A stretch of DNA of 64,000 nucleotides. It comes from Bacteroidales bacterium (GTDB lineage Bacteria; Bacteroidota; Bacteroidia; Bacteroidales; 4484-276). Under the pieces are notes generated by a model. That model had not been told where the DNA came from. It worked only from the letters and a program-made list of their open reading frames with translations, and did not search any database. Made by a program: the position numbers and the translations under genes. The stretch spans positions 1-64,000 of the forward strand of contig DASRND010000013.1 in the NCBI GenBank assembly GCA_035647615.1, written 5' to 3'. Of this stretch, positions 24,801 through 33,001 are shown piece by piece. The stretch's first letter is position 1. Every line of letters begins with the position of its first letter.

Positions 24801-27284
24801 ATGACGGATCACCAAAACATAGTACCTCCGTCTTCCCGGCGGTCTGCACTACGCACAGCAGTATATTTTTTTATTTTCGGATTTCTCTGGGTAACGCTTT
24901 CCGATACGCTGGTAAATCGTTTCGCGCCAGGTTTCGACCAGATGCGCCATCTACAGGCCATCAAGGGTTGGTTTTTTATCGTAGCAACCGCCGTGTTGAT
25001 TTATCTGCTGGTGAAGCAACAGATGGACAAAATAAAGGAACTGGCCAAAAAGTACGAGCAATCGCGACTACAGTACAAACAAATCTTGGATGTAAGCCAC
25101 GATTTGATATGGGCTACCGACATAGACGGCAAAATCATTTACATCAACAATGCCAGCACAGAAGTTTATGGCTACAAGCCGCACGAAATGACCGGCAAGA
25201 ATTTTAATGAATTTGTTGACAAAGAACAGTTTGATAAAAATCAAAAGATATTTTTCGAAGCAATAGAACAAGGTAGGAAAACTGTGGATTTCGACACCGA
25301 AATTTCCGACCGCAATGGCCTGCGCAAAATGTTGCGCGACCGGGTCACCTTATCCTACGACAACGACGGCAAACCAAACATGCTCGTGGGTGCTTCGATG
25401 GACATTACCGGCTACAAAATTTTTGAAAAAAAACTACTCAACAACAACGAGCGCCTGGAATTGGCGATGCATGGCGGAGGCATAGGGTTGTGGGATTACT
25501 GGTATCAATCACAGAAACTCATCGTCAACGAACACTTTAAAAAGATCAGCGGAACGGACGTGCAGGGCGACGTAATCAGCATCAAAAAATTAACTCCTGT
25601 CATCCATCCCGACGATCGCGCTGCATTTATTCAGTCCTTCACTCCACAGAATGTATCCGAAGAATTTATGGATGCTGAGTTCAGAATCAAAAACCCTGAA
25701 GGAAAATATCGTTGGGTGAGCAGCCGCGGCAAAATTACCGAGCGCGACAGCAATGGCTTGCCAACGCGCATGATAGGCGCCGTTACCGACGTTACACAAA
25801 CCAAAGAACTGGAGTTACAGCTAAAAGATCTTGTAGAAATTTACAGCAGCTTTATCAGCTATTCGAGCGAAGGCATCTATTTGTATGAAATGACCCAGCC
25901 CATGTCTGTCGACCTTCCGGTAGATGAGCAAATCCAACTGATGTATCATTCCGGCTACCTGCGCACCTGCAACGATGCCTATGCCCAAATGTACGGGCAT
26001 AAAAGTGCCTCCGCCATGGAAGGCCTCGACCTGGCCTCCATTCACGGCAGCGACGACAACCCCGACAACATCGCCTTTTTACGGGACTTTATCACGAGCG
26101 GCTATCGCATTTTGAACATGGTTACCAAAGAAATCGACAAAAACGGAAACGCCCTCTACATCAGCAACAATGTGGTGGGCATTACCGAAAACGGAAAACT
26201 GTTGCGCAGCTGGGGAAGTCAAAGCAACATCACCCGCCAGGTGCTTGTGCAGGAGCGTATCGAAGAATCAGAAAAGAGATATCGAATGATTTTTAAAACC
26301 AACCCGGTGCCTTTGCTCATTTTCAAAATCGACGATCTCACAATCCTTGATATTAATCAGGCTGCCTGCAAGCTGTTTGGCTACACGCAACAAGAACTCA
26401 CAAGTTTAAATGTTGGCAGCTTACGCGATAGCAACACTACCACCACCGACCATGAACGCATTGTTATGCTGATGGAAGAGCCGACGCATACCATGGAAAT
26501 GATGCTGAAAGCGAAATCGGGCGCACTTATTCCCGCTGATGTAAAAATCGACAAAATTGAATATCGCGACACACCGGCATTCCTGGTGGCTATCACCGAT
26601 CTGACTGCCGTGAAAAATGCCGAAAAAATGGTGATCCAGTCGCTGATAGAAGGCGGCGACACAGAACGCATTCGCGTAGCAAAAGAAATTCACGACAGCC
26701 TGGGGCAAAACCTAACGGCTGTGAGCCTCAACCTTAACTCCATAGAAAATCCACCGCAGGTAATGGGCGAGAAAAATGCTGAAAGATTTGCCCGCGGACT
26801 CCGGTTTCTGAAAGTTGCCATCGAAGAAAGCCGTAACATAGCACACAACCTCATGCCTAAAGCCATCGAGGATTTTGGCCTGGTGCTTTCGCTCCACTCC
26901 TTATTTAATCAAATAGAAAAAACCTCTGGCCTGAAAATCGATTTTTACCAAAATATGGACAACGAGACAAGGCTGGATAAACAAATTGAGCTCAACCTTT
27001 ACCGAATTACTCAGGAAGCCCTCAACAACGTATTGAAACATGCCGATGCCACCGAAGTTTTTGTTCAACTGATCCTGCATTCCGCCGAGATCATATTTAC
27101 CTTTGAAGACAATGGAAAAGGTTTTGATTCAAAAGATACCAACACCGGCAGAAAGGGCATCGGACTCAAAAGCATCGCCAACAGAGCCATCGCTATGTCA
27201 GGATATGCCGACATCGATAGCAACCCGGGGCACGGCACCATCATCACCATCGTAATACCCAAAACAGCCGGCAGTCCTCAGTAG
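24801..27284 (+). CDS. Multi-PAS membrane histidine kinase (HisKA_3 type)
   Basis: An 827-residue sensor kinase. Two membrane helices (about 20-38 and 55-71) are followed by four PAS-like domains, at about 85-205, 215-335, 345-480 and 490-605. The third is the least canonical. The dimerisation domain has the phosphoacceptor H631 in AKEIHDSLGQNLTA, typical of kinases that pair with NarL-type regulators. The ATPase domain shows ITQEALNNVLKHA (N box), DNGKGFD and GIGLKSIANRA. A NarL-type regulator starts 99 bp downstream and is the obvious partner. The periplasmic loop between the helices is short, so sensing is probably by the cytosolic PAS domains; the ligand is unknown. Confidence 0.9.
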   Translation: MTDHQNIVPPSSRRSALRTAVYFFIFGFLWVTLSDTLVNRFAPGFDQMRHLQAIKGWFFIVATAVLIYLLVKQQMDKIKELAKKYEQSRLQYKQILDVSHDLIWATDIDGKIIYINNASTEVYGYKPHEMTGKNFNEFVDKEQFDKNQKIFFEAIEQGRKTVDFDTEISDRNGLRKMLRDRVTLSYDNDGKPNMLVGASMDITGYKIFEKKLLNNNERLELAMHGGGIGLWDYWYQSQKLIVNEHFKKISGTDVQGDVISIKKLTPVIHPDDRAAFIQSFTPQNVSEEFMDAEFRIKNPEGKYRWVSSRGKITERDSNGLPTRMIGAVTDVTQTKELELQLKDLVEIYSSFISYSSEGIYLYEMTQPMSVDLPVDEQIQLMYHSGYLRTCNDAYAQMYGHKSASAMEGLDLASIHGSDDNPDNIAFLRDFITSGYRILNMVTKEIDKNGNALYISNNVVGITENGKLLRSWGSQSNITRQVLVQERIEESEKRYRMIFKTNPVPLLIFKIDDLTILDINQAACKLFGYTQQELTSLNVGSLRDSNTTTTDHERIVMLMEEPTHTMEMMLKAKSGALIPADVKIDKIEYRDTPAFLVAITDLTAVKNAEKMVIQSLIEGGDTERIRVAKEIHDSLGQNLTAVSLNLNSIENPPQVMGEKNAERFARGLRFLKVAIEESRNIAHNLMPKAIEDFGLVLSLHSLFNQIEKTSGLKIDFYQNMDNETRLDKQIELNLYRITQEALNNVLKHADATEVFVQLILHSAEIIFTFEDNGKGFDSKDTNTGRKGIGLKSIANRAIAMSGYADIDSNPGHGTIITIVIPKTAGSPQ

Positions 27285-27356
27285 GAAGTTCTCATTAGTT
27301 AGTCGCAGGCTGGCATAATAATGCTGAGGATGGCATTATTTCGATTATTAAAACAG

Positions 27357-27364
27357 TATCTTTG
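27357..27364 (+). promoter_or_regulatory. TATCTTTG -7 box of the NarL-type regulator
   Basis: A TAnnTTTG match 19 nt before the ATG at 27384, so the regulator can be expressed apart from the kinase. Confidence 0.55.
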
Positions 27365-27383
27365 ACAGATCATTCATAAACCT

Positions 27384-28049
27384 ATGAATACCCAGGGAAA
27401 AAAAATTAGGCTGCTCATCGCCGACGATCATCAGATTGTGCGCGATGGTATTGTGGCGCTGCTGCAAAGCGACCAACACTTTGTAATAGCAGGCAAAGCC
27501 TGCAACGGGAAAATGGCGCTGGAGCTTGCCGGAGAACTACACCCCGATTTGGTAATTATGGATGTGAGCATGCCGGTGATGGACGGCATCACCAGTACCC
27601 GGCTGATCCGCGAAAAATATCCTGAAATTAAAGTGCTGGCCCTTACCATGACCAACGAGCTGGAACATATCAAAAACATGGTAGATGCCGGCGCCGGTGG
27701 ATATCTGTTGAAAAATTCAGGCAAGGAAGAGCTTATCACCGCCATAAACGAAGTCCTGGCCGGACACGAATATTTTAGCGGAGAGGTAAAAGATGCAATC
27801 GTGCGCGAGATGATGAAGAAAAAGACAACCAACGACCGGCTGGCCGGAGAACCCATTCCACTCACACGACGCGAAAAGGACGTGCTCTTGTTAATTGTTC
27901 AGGAATTTACCAATTCCGAAATAGCCGAAAAGCTATTTATCAGCGTGCGCACGGTCGACGCTCATCGCCGCAACCTGCTCGAAAAAACAGGCGCCCGCAA
28001 CACCGCCGGCCTTGTAAAATATGCCATCGACAATCAGCTCGATGAATAG
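27384..28049 (+). CDS. NarL/FixJ-type response regulator
   Basis: A 221-residue transcription regulator. The receiver domain has the acidic pair D14-D15 (LLIADDHQIVRDG), phosphoacceptor D60 (LVIMDVSMPVMDG), a Thr near residue 88 and K110 (GGYLLKNSG), so all switch residues are present. The C-terminus is a LuxR-type helix-turn-helix: LTRREKDVLLLI, then TNSEIAEKLFISVRTVDAHR. It follows a HisKA_3 kinase and has its own -7 box. Likely targets are the two downstream promoters sharing ATAGG-N8-CCTAT, since a palindrome of that size suits a LuxR-type dimer; this link is inferred. Confidence 0.92.
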   Translation: MNTQGKKIRLLIADDHQIVRDGIVALLQSDQHFVIAGKACNGKMALELAGELHPDLVIMDVSMPVMDGITSTRLIREKYPEIKVLALTMTNELEHIKNMVDAGAGGYLLKNSGKEELITAINEVLAGHEYFSGEVKDAIVREMMKKKTTNDRLAGEPIPLTRREKDVLLLIVQEFTNSEIAEKLFISVRTVDAHRRNLLEKTGARNTAGLVKYAIDNQLDE

Positions 28050-28112
28050 AATTCGATGACGTACGGAATACAGAGGCATACGGCCATATTTCTCTCAATT
28101 CCAAAATTGCTA

Positions 28113-28145
28113 ATAGGCGTTTCTACCTATTAAAATTAGGCCTTT
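28113..28145. promoter_or_regulatory. Candidate operator ATAGG-N8-CCTAT, copy 1
   Basis: ATAGG (28113-28117) and CCTAT (28126-28130) form an inverted repeat with an 8-nt spacer, followed by ATTAAAATTAGGCCTTT. The same arrangement recurs at 28620-28656. The palindrome is centred about 53 bp upstream of the -7 box, a position typical for an activator. Confidence 0.6.
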
Positions 28146-28174
28146 CCCCCATAGGCATCGCCACTTGTTGCAGC

Positions 28175-28182
28175 TACTTTTG
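28175..28182 (+). promoter_or_regulatory. TACTTTTG -7 box of the receiver-only gene
   Basis: A TAnnTTTG match 19 nt before the ATG at 28202. There is no recognisable -33 element, which fits an activator-dependent promoter. Confidence 0.6.
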
Positions 28183-28201
28183 TACTCTATATTACGGAAC
28201 A

Positions 28202-28594
28202 ATGAATGCCCTGATAATTGGTAAGAATGAGATAGTAAAACAAGCCATTGGCGGCTTACTCGAGAATGAGTTCGATTTTAATATCGACTACATCGATGTT
28301 ACCAATCCACAGCTTACCTATTATGAATACCAGTTGCAAAATGTCAACTTTATCATACTCGATCTCACCACATTAGACGATCAGGGGCGAAATATCATCA
28401 AAGAAATTAAGCTCCTGGCTCCCGATGCGCGCATCATTGCCATGCATTACTACACGCAGAAAAATCTGGTGGATGCTTATATCGAAGCGGGTGCCAAAGG
28501 GTATCTGCTGATCGACACCAACCGCGCCGAACTTATCAAAGCCATGCAGTATTTACTGGACGGAGAGGTGTACATCAGCCCGGGCATTAACTGA
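28202..28594 (+). CDS. Receiver-domain-only protein with degenerate switch residues
   Basis: A 130-residue protein with the response-regulator receiver layout. It resembles the N-terminal half of a NarL-type regulator and stops where the linker to a helix-turn-helix would begin (GEVYISPG). A candidate phosphoacceptor D54 is present in IILDLTTLD. The usual acidic pair is replaced by GKNE (7-10), and the conserved lysine of the YLLK motif is replaced by isoleucine in GYLLIDTN. It is therefore probably a pseudo-receiver that acts by protein contact, though weak phosphorylation cannot be excluded. Its promoter carries the ATAGG-N8-CCTAT element, suggesting control by the adjacent regulator. Confidence 0.75.
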   Translation: MNALIIGKNEIVKQAIGGLLENEFDFNIDYIDVTNPQLTYYEYQLQNVNFIILDLTTLDDQGRNIIKEIKLLAPDARIIAMHYYTQKNLVDAYIEAGAKGYLLIDTNRAELIKAMQYLLDGEVYISPGIN

Positions 28595-28619
28595 TGCCTA
28601 ATAAGTAATTTTAGCGCGG

Positions 28620-28656
28620 ATAGGCATAAACACCTATTTATTAAAATAAGCCTTTT
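28620..28656. promoter_or_regulatory. Candidate operator ATAGG-N8-CCTAT, copy 2
   Basis: ATAGG (28620-28624) and CCTAT (28633-28637), again with an 8-nt spacer, followed by ATTAAAATAAGCCTTTT. Spacing to the following -7 box is 47 nt, against 44 nt for copy 1. Confidence 0.6.
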
Positions 28657-28684
28657 ATGGGAGTATCAGAATGCTGGGCGCTCT

Positions 28685-28692
28685 TACTTTTG
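28685..28692 (+). promoter_or_regulatory. TACTTTTG -7 box with no annotated gene behind it
   Basis: An octamer identical to that of the receiver gene promoter, at nearly the same distance from the palindrome. Transcription from here would run through 28700-29225 to the terminator at 29226-29258. Confidence 0.55.
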
Positions 28693-28729
28693 TAATTGTT
28701 TTAGAAAGTGATCGGAATGGTTGAGATAA

Positions 28730-28942
28730 CATTTTAGAATCCGATACTTAAAAAACAATAGTTCTTTACCGAGGAAAATATCTAAAATAAACACTGATAA
28801 ATCACTCGAATTTCTTGACAATCAAATCTTAAAAGATCCTGCGATGGTTCCCAACCTGATTCTGCTTAAGGGGAAAATTGAACAATTTAACAGCTGGGAT
28901 TTTATTGCACATCTCGATAAGACGACTGACCAAAACTGCTAA
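28730..28942 (+). other. Possible short coding remnant or small protein
   Basis: This frame is open from 28730 to a TAA at 28940. It reads like real protein over its last 50 codons (for example KSLEFLDNQILKDPAMVPN), with charged and hydrophobic residues alternating. The only ATG is at 28844, which would give a 32-residue peptide; a longer product would need a non-ATG start. It lies between a promoter and a terminator. It may be a small protein or the leftover of a larger gene; an RNA product is equally possible. Beyond 28942 to 29225 I see nothing coding. Confidence 0.3.
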
Positions 28943-29225
28943 CATTACTACACGATAACTACTCGTAACATCATCGCAGTTCTTTTAAGATTTACTATTT
29001 AGTTCTTTGAATTTTGATTTTGAATTTTTTTCATGAGGTTTTCATAATGACTGGGTTTTTAGGTTAATAGATGCCGGAGTGAGTCTGTTTTTGAAGAAAG
29101 GTGATTTTTTTAACTGACTTGTAATTTTTTAATTGACTTGTAATTCTCCATACAGACACACGCGAAAGCAATTCCTAAACGAAATCTTTTTATCAAAAAG
29201 GGCGAAAAGGATTTTCGGTATTTAT

Positions 29226-29258
29226 AAAGGCTGTCAATTAGTTTTGGCAGCCTTTTTT
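29226..29258 (+). terminator. Rho-independent terminator before the C1 peptidase gene
   Basis: An 8-bp stem AAAGGCTG/CAGCCTTT with a short loop, followed by T7. It would end the transcript starting near 28699. Confidence 0.75.
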
Positions 29259-29310
29259 TATTGACATTTGCACCGTGATACTTATTCATCAAAACAAAAA
29301 TTTATAAAAC

Positions 29311-30513
29311 ATGCGCACATTACAAACTTTAGTACTGGCAGGTTTACTGCTTGTGTTGATGCCGGGAACCTATGCCCAGCAAAGCGTCGAGAAAACGACG
29401 GGTTACAAATTTACAGATCAGATCAGGCTCAAAACTACGCCTGTGAAGAATCAATACCGCTCGGGCACATGCTGGAGCTACGGCGGATTGTCATTTTTGG
29501 AGTCGGAGCTGCTAAACAACGGCAAAGGCGAATACGATCTTTCGGAGGCTTTCGTGATTCGCAACACATACAAACGCAAAGCTGACCAATACGTCCGCTG
29601 GCAGGGAAACATTAACTTTTCCGGTGGGGGTGCCTTCCACGATGTTACGGAAGTAGTGGCCAATGAAGGCATCGTACCCGAGCAGGCTTATTCAGGCCTG
29701 GTAACTGATGACGAGTTTTTTGTACATGGCGAAATGGACAACAATTTTGCTGCCTACGTAGAAGCCGTTACCAAAAACAAAAACGGGCGTCTTTCTCCCG
29801 CATGGAGGAACGGTTTCAACGGATTGCTCGACGCTTACCTTGGCGAAGTTCCTGAACAATTCACCTACAAAGGTCGCAGCTACACACCCAAAACTTTTGC
29901 TGAATCCCTCGGCCTTAACTTCAGCGACTACGTGGAGATTGGCTCTTTCACACACCATCCGTTTTACGAGAATTTTATTATCGAAATCCCCGACAACTGG
30001 ATGCTTCACGGCATATACAATGTGCCGCTGGATGAGATGATTGAAATTATCGATCGTTCGCTCGAACAAGGACATACCGTGGCTTGGGGAACCGACGTGA
30101 GCGAAAAAGGCTTCTCGTGGAGCAATGGCCTGGCCGTAGTGCCCGACGAAGACAAAACCGACCTCTCAGGAACCGAAAAAGAAAAATGGGAAAAACTTAC
30201 CCCCGTCGAGAGAAAGAAGATGCTTTACAGCTTTGACGAACCGGTAAAAGAAAAAATCATCACGCAGGAGATGCGCCAGGAGGCATTCGACAATTATTCA
30301 ACCACCGACGACCACGGGATGGAAATAGTGGGTAGCGCTACCGACCAAAATGGAAATAAATATTACATCGTAAAAAACTCCTGGGGTACCGAAGGCCACA
30401 TCTACGACGGTTACTTTTATGCTTCGGAGGCTTTTGTTCGTTACAAAACCATCGATGTGATGGTAAACAAAAAGGTAATCCCCCAGCCCATACGTAAAAA
30501 GTTGGGAATTTAG
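29311..30513 (+). CDS. Exported C1-family (bleomycin hydrolase-like) cysteine aminopeptidase
   Basis: A 400-residue papain-fold peptidase of the PepC/bleomycin hydrolase group, unusual in having a signal peptide (cleavage after TYAQ, about residue 23) that sends it to the periplasm. The catalytic residues are Q48 and C54 in VKNQYRSGTCWSYGG, H335 in TTDDHGMEIVG, and N356 in VKNSWGTEG. All are intact. Exported versions are common in Bacteroidota. It is the first of a run of exported proteins on this strand, though the gaps suggest separate transcripts. Peptide trimming in the periplasm is inferred from the family. Confidence 0.9.
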   Translation: MRTLQTLVLAGLLLVLMPGTYAQQSVEKTTGYKFTDQIRLKTTPVKNQYRSGTCWSYGGLSFLESELLNNGKGEYDLSEAFVIRNTYKRKADQYVRWQGNINFSGGGAFHDVTEVVANEGIVPEQAYSGLVTDDEFFVHGEMDNNFAAYVEAVTKNKNGRLSPAWRNGFNGLLDAYLGEVPEQFTYKGRSYTPKTFAESLGLNFSDYVEIGSFTHHPFYENFIIEIPDNWMLHGIYNVPLDEMIEIIDRSLEQGHTVAWGTDVSEKGFSWSNGLAVVPDEDKTDLSGTEKEKWEKLTPVERKKMLYSFDEPVKEKIITQEMRQEAFDNYSTTDDHGMEIVGSATDQNGNKYYIVKNSWGTEGHIYDGYFYASEAFVRYKTIDVMVNKKVIPQPIRKKLGI

Positions 30514-30686
30514 AAATTGATAACATTTAAGGATGAAATAATAAGATACGGGCTCCGTTCATAGGTGCACCAGCGCTATGACGCTTTACGGCTGCCACAG
30601 CAAATAAAAATCATTGTCTGAAATACGTTATCAGTTCTTTTATTTTTTAAATCATTGATTAAATCTAAACATTAAACCGGATTACT

Positions 30687-31349
30687 ATGAAAAGGATTAT
30701 CGGAACAACTATTACCTCCCGGCTGCTAATGCTGCTGCTGGTAGTTGCCGTTGTCGGCGGTTTTTCGAGTTGTAAAAGCTCGAAGAAACTTGCCGCACAG
30801 AAAGCTGCCGCCGAGCGTGCCGCCCTAATTGAACAAGCCAAGCAAGACCTGCTGTTGATTATCAACGACCAGGGAAATATGACCGTTGGCCAAAAAGAAG
30901 ATAAAGTAGCCACCATCGTGGCTATGGATCTGCACGACAGCGAGGTGGATGCTTTGATAGAGCGTGCACAGCAAGCCATCGAGCAGCAAAAAGCCGAACT
31001 GAAAAGGCAGGAAGAAGAGCGCTTAAGAAAAGAACGCGAGGCGCTGCAACAACAGGAAGAGCAAAAATTTGACAAACTCGAAGACATCTTCGACCGCGTG
31101 GCCGCCTCCAAATCAGTAGAGATGAGCAACCGCAGCATCGAAGAAGCGCTTCGTTTCTTCTCATCGCCCGACGTGCCCGTGCTGATCATCGTATACATCG
31201 ACAGTGAGATCACCGACTACGACAAGCCTACCACCATCCGCAAATACCTCGAGTATCTAAAGGATCAGGGCAAAAATCCCAACGACATCCACAATGTGAA
31301 GTTTGATGCTAATGGTAAAATAAATGAGTTGGAACTTATCAAAAAGTAA
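30687..31349 (+). CDS. Coiled-coil lipoprotein, unknown function
   Basis: A 220-residue predicted lipoprotein: a basic N-terminus, a hydrophobic stretch and a lipobox GGFSSC with C29. A helical region follows, with a strong glutamate/glutamine/lysine-rich coiled coil at about 95-135 (QKAELKRQEEERLRKER). The last 70 residues form a separate domain with LIIVYIDSEITDYDKPTTI. The family is not recognised. The next gene begins 6 bp downstream, so the two are an operon, and its exported product may be a partner. Confidence 0.7.
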   Translation: MKRIIGTTITSRLLMLLLVVAVVGGFSSCKSSKKLAAQKAAAERAALIEQAKQDLLLIINDQGNMTVGQKEDKVATIVAMDLHDSEVDALIERAQQAIEQQKAELKRQEEERLRKEREALQQQEEQKFDKLEDIFDRVAASKSVEMSNRSIEEALRFFSSPDVPVLIIVYIDSEITDYDKPTTIRKYLEYLKDQGKNPNDIHNVKFDANGKINELELIKK

Positions 31350-31355
31350 TAGATC

Positions 31356-31931
31356 ATGAAAACATTCAAAAATATTATTCTCGTAGCGATGATGCTTGCC
31401 ATGAGCATCAACACCTTTGCGCAGGACAATGTAAGCCCCGAACGCAAACATGCCATCGACAGCCTGGCACTCGAAAAAGTGCGCGACCTGAGCAAATACA
31501 TAAGCATCATTGGCGACAAGCAAACACCGTGGTCGGAAGCTAATCGTGTGATCGAACGCACCCTGGAGCTCTTTATAGAAGGAGCACAAATGGGTGTATC
31601 CTCGCTGGCCACTCAGGAAGTGGAATATTACGGCATACGCACGTATCTGGAGCGACTGATGGCTTTGAATTATGACAAAGTAAAAATCGAGTGGTTCAAC
31701 ATCGAATACATCAGCGACCTTGAACGCCAGCCTGACGGACGCTACGTGGGCGTCATCACCATCTATCAGCGCTTCGAGGGCAGCTCCGGCGACAATATGA
31801 AATATGTTGACACAACCAAAAAAGACATTACGGTTTACGTAGAACGCAAGCAGACCCAAATCGGTGGCCGTCTCATCGGCTTCTGGGACGTGTTGCTCGG
31901 TGATGTGCGCGTAGCTGAAACAATGCCTTAA
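31356..31931 (+). CDS. Exported protein of unknown function
   Basis: A 191-residue protein with a signal peptide cleaved near residue 22 (NTFAQ). The remainder is a single domain: a helix with YGIRTYLERL near residue 90, then alternating strands KVKIEWFNIEYI, YVGVITIYQRFEG and DITVYVERK, ending FWDVLLGDVRVAETMP. The order resembles the N-terminal domain of the leucine-rich-repeat protein encoded at 33002-35620. No named family is recognised. It follows the coiled-coil lipoprotein by 6 bp and is closed by a strong terminator. Confidence 0.7.
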   Translation: MKTFKNIILVAMMLAMSINTFAQDNVSPERKHAIDSLALEKVRDLSKYISIIGDKQTPWSEANRVIERTLELFIEGAQMGVSSLATQEVEYYGIRTYLERLMALNYDKVKIEWFNIEYISDLERQPDGRYVGVITIYQRFEGSSGDNMKYVDTTKKDITVYVERKQTQIGGRLIGFWDVLLGDVRVAETMP

Positions 31932-31947
31932 TTTTTATTATGCTAAA

Positions 31948-31994
31948 AAAAAATCCGCCGCCGGTAGAAAGCCTTCTTTTGCGGCGGATTTTTT
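31948..31994 (+). terminator. Rho-independent terminator
   Basis: An 11-bp stem AAATCCGCCGC/GCGGCGGATTT followed by T6. It ends the lipoprotein operon. Confidence 0.9.
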
Positions 31995-32102
31995 AAAATT
32001 TCCTTCCTGCATCAATTAATTTTTAATGATTTAGTAATTATTGACCCTGTCAAAAATAAATTCACCTCCCAAAATTTTCCATCCGCCGCGACAATCTCTA
32101 CT

Positions 32103-32110
32103 TAGTTTTG
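32103..32110 (+). promoter_or_regulatory. TAGTTTTG -7 box of the leucine-rich-repeat operon
   Basis: A TAnnTTTG match 25 nt before the ATG at 32136, just after the terminator of the preceding operon. Confidence 0.6.
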
Positions 32111-32135
32111 TTTTAAATCTGAATATTAAAATCTG

Positions 32136-32987
32136 ATGATGCAACAAAAGATTATTGTTTTTGTGTGGCTGATGATGGCGGCAACAGAAATATTTGCCCA
32201 AAGCAGTGAATTAACCCCAAACAATCGCGGACGCTATCAATACGAAGAGGCATCGTTTTTTGCCGAAACCAAGCAAGTAAATCAATTTTTCAGGCGCTTC
32301 AATGGCGATGAAGATATGCGTGGTGCCCGAATGGCCGCCGACGACCCGCAATATCGCGATACCGATCTGCGCCGTCGGTATATCAATGGATTGTTTGACG
32401 AACAAAGCGACAACATACCATCGATGCTCAAGCGCGCTTTTGTGGCGGATGTTACGGGCGATGAAGCCAAATATCTCGACTTTCATGGCGGTGAATGGTT
32501 TGGCGAAACAACGGTGCGCTTTACGCGCAATGGCAAAGAGGTGTTTCTCACTTTGTTTATGCAGCTTGTTCCCGACAACCTCGGCTCTAAATGGGTAATC
32601 GACGAGGTGAAACATTATCCCTACGATAACCTTTATCACCGCGACGATCAGTCGTCCTCCCGTTTTTTGCACCCGCTGAGCCACGAGCTCGACTTCATGA
32701 ACCTCGACCGGGTGTTTGCCTCCGACGAACACATAGGCGATTATTTCAAAAAAGGGTTTGCGCCCGACAAACTCTCCATTTTTCTTTACGAACTTCGCAA
32801 CGGCACCCTGAAGTTCAATTACGTTTCCGGAGTCAAGTTTCACTTCTTCCAGGTAGACGGATGGTATTTTGAGATCAGCGAATTCAACCGCCCGGGCAAC
32901 AACCGTGGCTGGCTCATTTCCAACCTTATCAGGCTGGAAAAAGGACAGGAGAATAGTCTTAAAAATTTTATTTATAATCTCGATTAG
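32136..32987 (+). CDS. Exported protein of unknown function
   Basis: A 283-residue protein with a signal peptide (cleavage after IFAQ, about residue 22). The mature part is hydrophilic, with a segment FNGDEDMRGARMAADDPQYR near 55 and two clusters rich in aromatic residues toward the end (LKFNYVSGVKFHFFQVDGWYF). It lacks cysteines and lipobox. I recognise no family. It is the first gene of an operon with the leucine-rich-repeat protein, which begins 14 bp after its stop, and the two products probably work at the same site. Confidence 0.65.
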   Translation: MMQQKIIVFVWLMMAATEIFAQSSELTPNNRGRYQYEEASFFAETKQVNQFFRRFNGDEDMRGARMAADDPQYRDTDLRRRYINGLFDEQSDNIPSMLKRAFVADVTGDEAKYLDFHGGEWFGETTVRFTRNGKEVFLTLFMQLVPDNLGSKWVIDEVKHYPYDNLYHRDDQSSSRFLHPLSHELDFMNLDRVFASDEHIGDYFKKGFAPDKLSIFLYELRNGTLKFNYVSGVKFHFFQVDGWYFEISEFNRPGNNRGWLISNLIRLEKGQENSLKNFIYNLD

Positions 32988-33001
32988 CAACCAAAACATT
33001 A

